Shown piece by piece: positions 26,904 to 35,107 of a DNA stretch of 64,000 nucleotides (position 1 is its first letter; each line of letters starts with the position of its first letter). Below the pieces are notes generated by a model. That model did no database searches. It was given only the letters and a program-made list of their open reading frames with translations, and had not been told where the DNA came from. Both the position numbers and the translations under genes were made by a program. The stretch is from Paracholeplasma vituli (GTDB taxonomy: Bacteria > Bacillota_I > Bacilli_A > Acholeplasmatales > UBA5453), in assembly GCF_025446935.1 (NCBI RefSeq), contig NZ_JAOEGN010000001.1:62001-126000 (forward strand). The letters run 5' to 3'.

Positions 26904-27197
26904 TTAGCGATTAACGAACCAAATGGTTCCGACAAATAAAGCTAAACCGAGCATGTGCATACTAAAGATCACATGCGCGGTGATTTTTTGTTTAAGTGTA
27001 AATTTGGATAAGTCTTTATAACCGATAAAAGCGATAATACCAGAACCCACAATGATAATAACTGTTAGGTATAACATGACTTGATTTAGAAACGTTTGAC
27101 TTTCTTCTACATACTCAGACATTCCAAAGAATACCAAACAGTTTAATAGGAAGATTAGGAATGCACCCAGTATGAGTAGAAGCTTTGATTTTTTCAT
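26904..27197 (-). CDS. Small integral membrane protein of unknown function
   Basis: About 97 residues with three membrane helices: LLLILGAFLIFLLNCLVFFG, VMLYLTVIIIVGSGIIAFIG and VIFSMHMLGLALFVGTIWFV. The short loops carry Lys (KDLSKFTLKQK). I do not recognise the family. The start is probably ATG 27197; an ATG at 27221 overlaps a promoter-like element and has no ribosome-binding site. It is followed closely by the LacI regulator gene. Confidence 0.6.
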   Translation of the reverse strand: MKKSKLLLILGAFLIFLLNCLVFFGMSEYVEESQTFLNQVMLYLTVIIIVGSGIIAFIGYKDLSKFTLKQKITAHVIFSMHMLGLALFVGTIWFVNR

Positions 27198-27213
27198 GAG
27201 TATACCACTTTCA

Positions 27214-27249
27214 TTATTCATATTTTATCATGAATAAGCATTGTTTCAA
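27214..27249 (-). promoter_or_regulatory. Candidate internal promoter with overlapping dyad
   Basis: On the minus strand TTGAAA (27244-27249) and TAAAAT (27222-27227) are 16 bases apart. The inverted repeat TTATTCAT-N8-ATGAATAA (27214-27237) covers the -10. It could drive the membrane protein, LacI and DUF5011 genes separately from the importer genes. Confidence 0.4.
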
Positions 27250-27257
27250 CGTAATTA

Positions 27258-28154
27258 TTAGAATGGGTTCGATACTTCGATCGTTTGGACTTCTGCGTCC
27301 GACACCCCAACATAGAGTGTGTAGGTGTTTTTGTTTAGTGGAACCAATGCAGCTGAGAATAAAACGTCAATCAGGTCATCGCGTTTCGATGGACCTGGAT
27401 TGAAATGTTCGCGCGCAGCGATGAGTTTCATCGGGCTTGCTTGTTTCGTTCTGATATCCACTTTAAATGTCATTGAATAATAGTGTCTGATGTCATTACC
27501 TGAGAAGTTCGCGATATGGCCTAGTACTCCAATCGTGTGGTCATCTAACATGAGTAAGTGGTTCGCACCACCCCATTCAGTTAGAATGAACTGCTCGAAT
27601 AAAGGCGCTTTATCGATGAATTCTGTGGTGACTTCGTCATACGAATTCGCGATATCAAATCCAATTTGTCCGCGTTTACCTTTTTCCCCTTGAGGTCTTG
27701 TAAATACACCGATACGACCATCTGGAAGTTCAATTAAACGAACATCTTTCATGCCCATCGGTGCGTTTAAGGATACTTTAAGATTATTTGGATGATCTCC
27801 CTTATAGAAGCGGGTATACCAACGTACTTGGCCATTTTCATGGAATACATACGTACCACCCACAACAAAGTCTAATCCAATCTTTGTAATACAAGGGTCT
27901 TGAAGGTCTAGTGGGGTTAAATCTTCTCTTTTAACATAAATACCATTTTGGTTTTCAAAATAAACAGATTTGGAGACTTCTGAGTCTCTTTTTTCAACTC
28001 TCGCGAGAATGAGTTCTTTACCTTCAAATAGAAATGGGGATGACGGGTTATACACATCATAACCATCCACACCTTTAAATACTAAGGTCTTTGGATTTTT
28101 AGGTAATTCATTTTGATGGTAGTCTTTTAATAAATCTTCAATGGGTTGTCTCAT
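27258..28154 (-). CDS. DUF1861 family protein (five-bladed propeller type)
   Basis: 298 residues matching the DUF1861 (MTP-1) family: DVYNPSSPFLFEGKELILARVE, RDSEVSKSVYF, LQDPCITKIG, GMKDVRLIELPDGRIGVFTRP, EWGGANHLLML, IGVLGHIANFS and FNPGPSKRDDLIDVLFSAAL. The repeating pattern of strands and the QDP motif recall GH43/GH130-like beta-propellers. Family members commonly sit beside GH130 genes, and here the gene overlaps GH130 by 4 bases. There is no signal peptide. The activity is not known to me; a role in beta-mannoside breakdown is inference. Confidence 0.8.
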   Translation of the reverse strand: MRQPIEDLLKDYHQNELPKNPKTLVFKGVDGYDVYNPSSPFLFEGKELILARVEKRDSEVSKSVYFENQNGIYVKREDLTPLDLQDPCITKIGLDFVVGGTYVFHENGQVRWYTRFYKGDHPNNLKVSLNAPMGMKDVRLIELPDGRIGVFTRPQGEKGKRGQIGFDIANSYDEVTTEFIDKAPLFEQFILTEWGGANHLLMLDDHTIGVLGHIANFSGNDIRHYYSMTFKVDIRTKQASPMKLIAAREHFNPGPSKRDDLIDVLFSAALVPLNKNTYTLYVGVSDAEVQTIEVSNPF

Positions 28155-29209
28155 AGGGCTCCTTCAAACGGTTCTAGCGCTTCAAATAATTCATCTAATG
28201 ATATCGTAGCTAAACATATTTTATCATCTGCTGCGCCATAATAAATATCTAGTAAGTCATTTTTCAAAATGACCCCACAGGTAAATACCACATCTCCGAA
28301 GAAACCTTCTTTTTCATAAATGGTTTCCGGTTTTAAGATCGGATGCTTGGTTTTATGTGTGATTCTGGTTGGATCATTTAGTGGGGTTAGGAAAGCCCCT
28401 AAACTGTAGACGGCTTTACCTGCAGTCGCGGCGTGGTAAATGTGTAGCCAGCCTTTGTCTGTTTTCACAGAAGGCGCTCCACCACCGACACGGCCATTAT
28501 CCCAACCTGTTTTGTTTACAGTCATCAAGAGGTGATGGTCACCCCAGTGGGTTAAATCTAAGGATGAAGCCACCCACATGTTTGGATAACCAATATCACT
28601 CGGCACGGGGCGGTGATACATATAGTATTTACCATTTACTTTTTCTGGGAATAGCGAAACATCTTTATTATCTACAGGTAAAATGATCCCTTTACGTGTA
28701 AATGTATCAAAATCATTGGTTTCAATGAGTCCAACAGATACACCGTGTTTGGACACCGCGGTGTAGGTAATGTAATACGTATCTTCGATTTGGGTAATGC
28801 GTGGGTCTTCGACACCCCAGGATTCCATCATTCCTTCTGGAAAGATCCAAGGCTGTTCGTCGATTATAAAGTGAATACCGTCATTAGAGAAGGCCCTTCT
28901 AAGATGAGAGAGCGAGGTGAGGTATTCCACTTTTTTGTTTAAATTACTAATTGTTCTAGAGTCGTGGAATAGTAGATTTGGGTTCGATTTATCGATGGTC
29001 TTTATCTCAATTTCGTTGTCTTTATTTAAAACAGGTACATCGATGAACCCAGGTCTACTCTTCGCACTCTCTGCGATTCTAAGTAATAGGACGGTTTGTC
29101 CATTGTAAGTGGTTGCGCCACAATTGAATACACCATCCACTTTGAGTGATTCATGGGTGGGCTTAATATCTTTAGTGGTTATAAGTGGATTTTCTTTAGC
29201 TCTATTCAT
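28151..29209 (-). CDS. GH130 beta-mannoside phosphorylase/hydrolase
   Basis: 352 residues, five-bladed propeller of family GH130. Visible blocks are NCGATTYNGQTVLLLRIAES, MESWGVEDPRITQIEDTYYI with the catalytic Asp in the EDPR motif, YYMYHRPVPSD, WDNGRVGGGAPSVKT and CGVILKNDLLDIYYGAADD. Most GH130 enzymes phosphorolyse beta-1,4- or beta-1,2-mannosides to mannose 1-phosphate; a subgroup hydrolyses. I cannot assign the subgroup by eye. The protein is cytoplasmic. If it is a phosphorylase, a phosphomannomutase would be needed and none is in the window. Confidence 0.9.
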   Translation of the reverse strand: MNRAKENPLITTKDIKPTHESLKVDGVFNCGATTYNGQTVLLLRIAESAKSRPGFIDVPVLNKDNEIEIKTIDKSNPNLLFHDSRTISNLNKKVEYLTSLSHLRRAFSNDGIHFIIDEQPWIFPEGMMESWGVEDPRITQIEDTYYITYTAVSKHGVSVGLIETNDFDTFTRKGIILPVDNKDVSLFPEKVNGKYYMYHRPVPSDIGYPNMWVASSLDLTHWGDHHLLMTVNKTGWDNGRVGGGAPSVKTDKGWLHIYHAATAGKAVYSLGAFLTPLNDPTRITHKTKHPILKPETIYEKEGFFGDVVFTCGVILKNDLLDIYYGAADDKICLATISLDELFEALEPFEGAL

Positions 29210-29228
29210 CTATTCACCGATCATTTCT

Positions 29229-31169
29229 TTATAGAACTCGGACTCTAAGTGTGATTTGATCATAAGCGCCTTGTTTTGTGTAGACACGAATGATGATTGA
29301 CTTAGATCCTGAGGTCCCTGTTAAGTTTAAACTATTGGATGTATATTGGGTTGTTTTCCCTTCGAAAACGACTTCATAGTAATCCACTTCATCTGTTGGA
29401 TTGTTTAAGAATGTATCCACAATGAGTTTGAAGTTTTTAGGTACTTCTGCATTGTTTTGATAGTTGAGAACATTTAATGTGGCTTGTGAACTGGAAAGAA
29501 TGATATCCCCTACTTTAGTGAGGTTTTCAGTTCTTGTTGGGTTCGCACCACTTGGAAGTTCAACGATTACAACTGCTTGTTCTTTTTCTAAAACCAAATC
29601 GTATTCACCTTTAGCGTTAGTCGTAAGTACATTTTCTGTGACTGCGTCATAAAGTACAGTACCCGATTCAGGTGTATATTTAACTGTTTCAGTCTTTGAA
29701 TTTGGATTATAGAGTAAATAAGTTGGATAGGTTTGGTTATAGTAATCACCTGAGTTCAAGTCTATCTTCAGGATGCCATCCACATTCGTCTTCTCATAGA
29801 GGGAACCAAGCATTCCCATAGAGGCCCCTGAATAGACTGAAAAGTCTGTTTTAGCCCAATTGTAAACCGTTGGGTCTCCACCAAACCAAGGTGATTTATT
29901 GTTACCTGATTTACGAATCCCTTCATACGGGAAGACGTTATTCGCGAGTGTATTGAAGGCCTGTGCTTCACTTGCGTACTCGCTGTTATTCATCGATTCA
30001 TTTTCATCTTTAGCGTAATTCGGGAAGAAGTATCTTGAGTTTGAAATCAAATGGTTGAGCCATTTTCCGATACTGGCCGCATAGCGTGTGTCGTATTTGG
30101 CGGTTTTCGCCATAATGAATGCTGAGGCGAAAGAGTTCATCGAGAATGGATAGCCACCGCCATCGGTAATAGAACCCATTAAACCCGATACCGCGAAGCC
30201 ATTATAGTTATCATTCAGCATCCCCCAACCACCACGCGGAATGGAGTTCCCATTAAACACCGCGTTAAACAAACGGTTCACATCAAAGTTGGTGTCAAAT
30301 TCTTGGTTGTATTTAGCAGCTAAGTAAGGTCCAAAGTATAAAAGGATTTCATACATGGGTGACCCTGAGTATTTTTCTTCAATATACTTCAAAGATTCAA
30401 TCGCAGCGTCTTTATACTTGGTTTCTCCAGTGAGTTTGTATCCATAATACATAAGCATCGAAATACCTACTGCACTATCGGGTTCACGCCATACGTTGTT
30501 ACGGTAAGGGGTCATGGATTTGAAATCAAAACCAGTAAAGTCATAATCTTGTAAGTTATGCATTACTAAATACGCTTGATACCAAGATTCAATTGTCTTT
30601 AATGTGTTGGTTCTTAAGAGTACTTCATCCTCATAGAGTATCGATACTTGGGTAAAAAGAATCGCTGGGTAGATCATATACCACATCGAAATATTACGGC
30701 TATTGCCCGATGGGTTATTGATGACCACTTGTTCTTCTTCATTGAAGTATACATTCAGTGGGGTAACAAAGTTGTGTCCGTTTTGATTGGATTTATCAAT
30801 CCCGAGTAAGGAAGCACTTAAGACAGCAGCAACTGAAGTTACAGCTTCTTGAGACCCATCCACGCCATTACGATAATCGCCTACATAAGCGGAAATCCCA
30901 TATGCGTCATTTGTCGAATCTGCCCAAATAAGCGGAAATAACGTACCGGTCTTTTCAAAATCAAACACCAATTGATCATAAGCGAGTGCTTTTGATTTGA
31001 AATCGATGATTTCGTAGTTTTCAGGTAGCTCAGAATCGAATTGATTCACGCGTTGAATCGATTTCTGATATACGGCTTTTAAGTTGTTATTTTGAGTATT
31101 GGTGCAAGCAAAGGTGCTTACGCTTGTAAGCACCAGTAGCATGACCAATGTGATCTTTTTGACCCTCAT
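29229..31169 (-). CDS. Large lipoprotein, probable all-helical glycan-active enzyme, family unknown
   Basis: 646 residues with a lipoprotein signal ending STFAC. Residues ~130-480 are rich in helices and aromatic/Asp/Asn motifs typical of (alpha/alpha)6 toroids: SMWYMIYPAILF, NNVWREPDSAVGISMLMYYGYKL, GGWGMLNDNYNGFAV and SITDGGGYPFSMNSFASAF. The C-terminal ~150 residues are beta-rich, with an Ig-like end. The gene is between GH130 and a small lipoprotein gene in an importer operon. I cannot place it in a known family. A glycosidase or lyase acting outside the cell, producing oligosaccharides for the importer and GH130, is the best inference. Confidence 0.6.
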   Translation of the reverse strand: MRVKKITLVMLLVLTSVSTFACTNTQNNNLKAVYQKSIQRVNQFDSELPENYEIIDFKSKALAYDQLVFDFEKTGTLFPLIWADSTNDAYGISAYVGDYRNGVDGSQEAVTSVAAVLSASLLGIDKSNQNGHNFVTPLNVYFNEEEQVVINNPSGNSRNISMWYMIYPAILFTQVSILYEDEVLLRTNTLKTIESWYQAYLVMHNLQDYDFTGFDFKSMTPYRNNVWREPDSAVGISMLMYYGYKLTGETKYKDAAIESLKYIEEKYSGSPMYEILLYFGPYLAAKYNQEFDTNFDVNRLFNAVFNGNSIPRGGWGMLNDNYNGFAVSGLMGSITDGGGYPFSMNSFASAFIMAKTAKYDTRYAASIGKWLNHLISNSRYFFPNYAKDENESMNNSEYASEAQAFNTLANNVFPYEGIRKSGNNKSPWFGGDPTVYNWAKTDFSVYSGASMGMLGSLYEKTNVDGILKIDLNSGDYYNQTYPTYLLYNPNSKTETVKYTPESGTVLYDAVTENVLTTNAKGEYDLVLEKEQAVVIVELPSGANPTRTENLTKVGDIILSSSQATLNVLNYQNNAEVPKNFKLIVDTFLNNPTDEVDYYEVVFEGKTTQYTSNSLNLTGTSGSKSIIIRVYTKQGAYDQITLRVRVL

Positions 31170-31175
31170 GGGATC

Positions 31176-31730
31176 TTATAAGTTGCCTTGTAAAATGGTG
31201 AAGGATAATACTTCTACATTCGCGTCAGAAGCTCCGACAGCCCAAATCCAGAATTTGCCTTCGATTTTACCATTGTATACGTCGATAATGTCTTGTCCGA
31301 ATTGAGAGTTCACGTCAACCATGACATATTTGCCCCATTTCATACCGTTGTCTTCAAATACATATAGACCCCAATCGTGACCTTCTTCTGGGTTTTCAGG
31401 CACGAACTTAACAGTCCATTTGAAAGCGTCATTGACTTCTTTGATTTGGATTGCGATATAAGTTTGTTTAGTTAAATCTAATGTTAAAACTGGAGATTGA
31501 ACGCCACCCCAAGATTCAGCACCTACACGAATCACAGTGAAGTCGCCTTCTGCGTTATACGTTGCTGTACCTAATGCAGAACCGTCTGGAGTTACAGAAC
31601 CTGTCCATGAACCTAAATCTTGTGCAGAGAATTGCTTAACGATTTTTAAGCCATCTCCTGATTCATTGCCACACGCTACAAGCGCGAGAGCTGTTAATAA
31701 AACTACTGCCAAAGTTAAAAACTTTTTCAT
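31176..31730 (-). CDS. Small lipoprotein, beta-rich, possible carbohydrate-binding module
   Basis: 184 residues with signal LLTALALVAC. The mature part is predicted to be nearly all beta strand with many exposed Trp (GSWTGSV, RVGAESWGGVQSPVLTL, AFKWTVKFV, HDWGLYVFED, KFWIWAVGA), a composition typical of a jelly-roll sugar-binding module. It is encoded 6 bases before the large lipoprotein gene and 29 bases after the MalG-type permease gene. No catalytic motif is seen. Confidence 0.6.
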   Translation of the reverse strand: MKKFLTLAVVLLTALALVACGNESGDGLKIVKQFSAQDLGSWTGSVTPDGSALGTATYNAEGDFTVIRVGAESWGGVQSPVLTLDLTKQTYIAIQIKEVNDAFKWTVKFVPENPEEGHDWGLYVFEDNGMKWGKYVMVDVNSQFGQDIIDVYNGKIEGKFWIWAVGASDANVEVLSFTILQGNL

Positions 31731-31759
31731 TTCTTTTTTCTCCTCTTTCTATATATTTT

Positions 31760-32626
31760 TTAACCTTTGATACCGGACATTTTGACGCCCTCCACAAAAT
31801 ACTTTTGGGCGTATAAGAGAATGGCTAATATCGGGACTAAGGCGATGAAGCTCGCTGCCATCAGTGGACCCCAGAGGATCTCACCCGATAATGAGTTGAA
31901 TGAAGCCAAACCCAGTTGAATCGTGTACTTCGCTGGGTCATTGATATAAATCAACTGACCTAATAAGTCATTCCATGTGCCCATGAAGGCCCATAGCGCA
32001 ATCGTTATGAGCGCTGGTTTAGCCAGCGGAATAAAGATACGGGTGAATATTTGCATATGGTTTGCACCGTCGATATAAGCCGATTCTTCATAATCTTTGG
32101 GGCATGTTTCAAAATACATTTTTAGGAAGAATATAAACGATGCACTCCCGAAGTAGGCAGGAAGTATAAGTGGGGTATAGTTGTCGGTAAGACCTAACAT
32201 CGACCACATGATAAAGGTTGGAATCATCGTGACTTCATAAGGCAACATCATGGTTGCTAATAATATCATGAACAAGAGATTACGACCTTTAAACTTGAAT
32301 CGTGCGAAGCCAAAAGCGACCGCTGCGGAAACAAACACTTCCCCAAAGATCTTAAGAATAGCGATTACTACGGTATTCCACATATAACTGAATATGGGAA
32401 TGATTTCGAAGGCTCTTTTAAAGTTTTGAATAAAGAAGCCTTTCGGGAAAAACGAGATATTCGCATTGATGATTTCCGATTCGGTTTTAAGTGAAGTCGA
32501 AATCATCCAGAAAAATGGCAATAACATGACCACTGAGCCTAAGAGTAGACCCGTATGAATAAGTACGCTCTGAATGGTTTTTTTACGGAAGTGTGCACTT
32601 CTGACTTGCTTGACTGTTTTTTCCAT
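31760..32626 (-). CDS. ABC sugar importer permease, MalG type
   Basis: 288 residues, six membrane segments. The EAA loop reads EESAYIDGANHMQIFTRIFIP and the C terminus is KYFVEGVKMSGIKG, both typical of CUT1 MalG-type permeases. It pairs with the permease encoded 10 bases upstream. As in the other two importers of this window, no ATPase is encoded, so a shared MsmX/MsiK-type ATPase must serve it. Confidence 0.92.
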   Translation of the reverse strand: MEKTVKQVRSAHFRKKTIQSVLIHTGLLLGSVVMLLPFFWMISTSLKTESEIINANISFFPKGFFIQNFKRAFEIIPIFSYMWNTVVIAILKIFGEVFVSAAVAFGFARFKFKGRNLLFMILLATMMLPYEVTMIPTFIMWSMLGLTDNYTPLILPAYFGSASFIFFLKMYFETCPKDYEESAYIDGANHMQIFTRIFIPLAKPALITIALWAFMGTWNDLLGQLIYINDPAKYTIQLGLASFNSLSGEILWGPLMAASFIALVPILAILLYAQKYFVEGVKMSGIKG

Positions 32627-32636
32627 GATGTGCCCC

Positions 32637-33500
32637 CTATTCCGTATGAACCCAATATTTTTTGGTCACATTCACAATGACAGTGAAGAACATAATGATG
32701 ATAAACAAAATCCAAGCTAACGCAGTTGCGTAACCCATCTTATAATGCGCAAAGGCTTGTTCGTAAAGGTAAACCATGTAGAATTCACCCTCACCGCCCG
32801 CTCCACCCAAGACGTAGGCATCTGTAAACTTACGGAACGCAGAGATGATACCAATTATTAAGTTATAGAAGATAATCGGTGTCATCATTGGTAAGGTGAT
32901 ATACCAAGTCTTATGTAAGCTATTCGCGCCATCAATCTCTGCAGATTCATAGAGTGAGGTTGGCACGTCTTTTAAAGCAGAGAGATACGTTAGAATCCCC
33001 CCGCCTGCACCCCATACTGCCATAATGAGATAGGAAGGTAATACCCATTCCGGGTCATAAAGCCAGTTAGACCCTTTGACTCCCACCAACTCTAATATAT
33101 AGTTGATTAAGCCATTGTTTGGATCTAATATCCATCTAAATACAATCGATACGGCAACCCCTGAGACAATCGCAGGCATATAGTATAAAATACGGTAAAC
33201 GCCAGCGCCTCGTAGATTCTTTGATAGCATGACTGAGATTGTAAATGAGGTAAATACCACTAATGGAATCGCAATAATAGCATATCTAAACGTAATCCAT
33301 AATGAATGCCAAAATTGATCCGCATTAAATATTTCTTGATAGTTTTGTAAACCGATAAATTGAATGTTGGTTCCTACAATTGACCAATCGGTAAAGCTGA
33401 TGAATACCGCAGCAATCATTGGTAAAATGGTGAACAAAAGAAATCCAATGACCCAAGGTAATACAAAGTAGAGTCCTATTCTATCTTTTTTACTCATCAT
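32637..33500 (-). CDS. ABC sugar importer permease, MalF type
   Basis: 287 residues, CUT1 MalF/UgpA type. The first membrane segment is LYFVLPWVIGFLLFTILPMI. The EAA loop is YESAEIDGANSLHKTWYITLP. It starts directly at the stop of the binding-protein gene (no gap). It forms the channel with the downstream MalG-type protein. Confidence 0.92.
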   Translation of the reverse strand: MMSKKDRIGLYFVLPWVIGFLLFTILPMIAAVFISFTDWSIVGTNIQFIGLQNYQEIFNADQFWHSLWITFRYAIIAIPLVVFTSFTISVMLSKNLRGAGVYRILYYMPAIVSGVAVSIVFRWILDPNNGLINYILELVGVKGSNWLYDPEWVLPSYLIMAVWGAGGGILTYLSALKDVPTSLYESAEIDGANSLHKTWYITLPMMTPIIFYNLIIGIISAFRKFTDAYVLGGAGGEGEFYMVYLYEQAFAHYKMGYATALAWILFIIIMFFTVIVNVTKKYWVHTE

Positions 33501-34760
33501 CTAATCCTTAATCTTTGCGCGCATATTCGCTGCGGCTTTATCGATTAAATCGATGTAGTCGACATTCGGATTTTGCAGAATTGGTAAGTATAAGCCTCTC
33601 CATAAATATAAATCTGATAGTTCAGTCCACTGTTCTGTGTAGTTCGCACTTCTTGCATTCGCTAAGGCATGTTCAATCGTAGGCAAAGCAGGAATCTTAT
33701 CAGGAGCAATCACACTAATGTTATCTAATGTGCCTTTAATTGGTGGCGCAATCTTCCAAGTAAAGAAGGCTAGTGTCAAAGCTTCTAGAGCTTCATAGGC
33801 TAAATCTTTATCTTTAACACTTGATGACATCACGGTAGATGCGGTCCAGTCAAATGGGTTCGATTTACCACTTGGGTCGGATGGAATTTGGGCGTAGCCT
33901 AATTCAAATCGATCCGCTTCAGGCATTAAGGTGATTTTTCTTTCAAAGTCATCTTGAATGCCCCCCATATACATCGCCACTTCTTGTCTTTCAAAATAGA
34001 CATTACGTGGGTAAGAGATGTTGTTATATCTTGGAATGAGGTTTTCTCTAAATAGTGTCACTAAATTACCGATACCGGCTTTTGTGCCTTCTGAATCGAG
34101 TAAGACAGTTTTACCGTCAGAGGATAAGATATCACCACCGCCACTCCAAATGAATGTTTCGATGTTTGGGTTACCTTCAATTACTGTCGCATATACCGAT
34201 TTATCTCGATAGGTCTTACCAGCGATTTGTCTGGAAGTTTCAATAAACTCTGCCCAAGTCCAGTCGTCGGTTTGTGTTGGCATATCGACGCCTAAGGCTT
34301 CGAACATCGTTTTGTTGTAATAGACGATGAATGGGTTCGCAATCCAAGGTAAGCCCCAAGTCTTATCTTGGAACTGTGCACTTTGGATGACACCTTCATA
34401 GTAGTCTTCTTCATTGAGTGACTCACTGTTTGCCATATACGTTGTTAGATCGACAATAGCGCCTAAGTCAGCATACTTAGCGATGAGTTCTTGTGTGATC
34501 CAAAAGAAAGATGGCGCTCTTCTCGCGGCGATTTGTGTCGAGAGTTTAATATAGTAATCCGAAGGTATCGATAACGTCTTTATCGTATATTTCCCTTCTG
34601 CTTGTTCATTGACTTGTTTGACAATCGCATTGAATTCGGATAATTCTGTACCAGCTGCCCATGTCGCAATCGTAAACTCATTCGACGGGGTGTTATCTGT
34701 ACAAGCAGCAAGTATACCGGTTACTAAGACCATCAGTAACATACCTAGCATTTTTTTCAT
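33501..34760 (-). CDS. Sugar-binding lipoprotein of the GH130-operon importer
   Basis: 419 residues with lipobox LVTGILAAC. Family 1 solute-binding protein features are EFTIATWAAGTE, QEVAMYMGGIQD-like ERQEVAMYMG, and a C-terminal WRGLYLPILQN. It is the first gene of the operon running from 34760 down to 25053 and has its own strong promoter (34808-34836) with an overlapping cre-like site. The substrate is probably a beta-mannoside-containing oligosaccharide, given GH130 downstream. Confidence 0.9.
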   Translation of the reverse strand: MKKMLGMLLMVLVTGILAACTDNTPSNEFTIATWAAGTELSEFNAIVKQVNEQAEGKYTIKTLSIPSDYYIKLSTQIAARRAPSFFWITQELIAKYADLGAIVDLTTYMANSESLNEEDYYEGVIQSAQFQDKTWGLPWIANPFIVYYNKTMFEALGVDMPTQTDDWTWAEFIETSRQIAGKTYRDKSVYATVIEGNPNIETFIWSGGGDILSSDGKTVLLDSEGTKAGIGNLVTLFRENLIPRYNNISYPRNVYFERQEVAMYMGGIQDDFERKITLMPEADRFELGYAQIPSDPSGKSNPFDWTASTVMSSSVKDKDLAYEALEALTLAFFTWKIAPPIKGTLDNISVIAPDKIPALPTIEHALANARSANYTEQWTELSDLYLWRGLYLPILQNPNVDYIDLIDKAAANMRAKIKD

Positions 34761-34807
34761 AAGGTTTTTGTGTCCTTTCGTAACTTTACATTTATTTTCG
34801 TAACTAT

Positions 34808-34836
34808 ATCATACCGACTTTATTTTCAAATGTCAA
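34808..34836 (-). promoter_or_regulatory. Strong sigma-A-type promoter of the GH130 operon
   Basis: On the minus strand TTGACA-N17-TATGAT, with a perfect -35. Transcription would begin near 34801, about 40 bases before the binding-protein start codon. The leader holds two copies of AGTTACGAAA. Confidence 0.85.
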
Positions 34837-34844
34837 CGCTTTCA
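34831..34844 (-). promoter_or_regulatory. cre-like catabolite operator overlapping the -35 box
   Basis: TGAAAGCGTTGACA on the minus strand fits the CcpA consensus TGWAARCGYTWNCW at 13 of 14 positions and shares the -35 hexamer. Binding by CcpA, or by the operon's LacI regulator, would block the polymerase. Confidence 0.65.
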
Positions 34845-34857
34845 CACCACTTTTTTT

Positions 34858-34892
34858 AGGCAACCGATTTCCAGCTAGTTGGAAAACTGCCT
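34858..34892. promoter_or_regulatory. Nested inverted repeat in the divergent promoter region
   Basis: AGGCA ... TTTCCA-N6-TGGAAA ... TGCCT: an inner 6-bp and an outer 5-bp repeat share one centre. It lies between the two divergent promoters. Regulatory site or transcript hairpin; not resolved. Confidence 0.4.
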
Positions 34893-35029
34893 ATTTAAAT
34901 ATAATTTAATGTGAAATAATGGATACTTAAAATAATGGTTTTTGGCTTAATAGTTGTAACTTTCGGTTTCAAATGGATACTCAAAAAAATTCTATGTTTT
35001 ATATAATAAAACATACGATTTTTGGTGTA

Positions 35030-35058
35030 TAGACAATTTTCAAAGTGAATGATATGAT
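35030..35058 (+). promoter_or_regulatory. Promoter of the manA-badF fusion gene
   Basis: TAGACA-N17-TATGAT with an extended -10 TG. Transcription should begin near 35065, so the ATG at 35045 is not in the transcript. A short dyad TGTAAA-N9-TTTACA (35072-35092) lies in the leader just before the ribosome-binding site. Confidence 0.8.
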
Positions 35059-35107
35059 GTGTGCTAAGTCATGTAAAGTGACAAATTTTACAAGTGAGGT
35101 ATACACC

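Noticed and set aside
27258-28154. A second GH130 gene
   Set aside because: It has propeller-like repeats but the motif set is that of DUF1861 and lacks the GH130 EDPR block.
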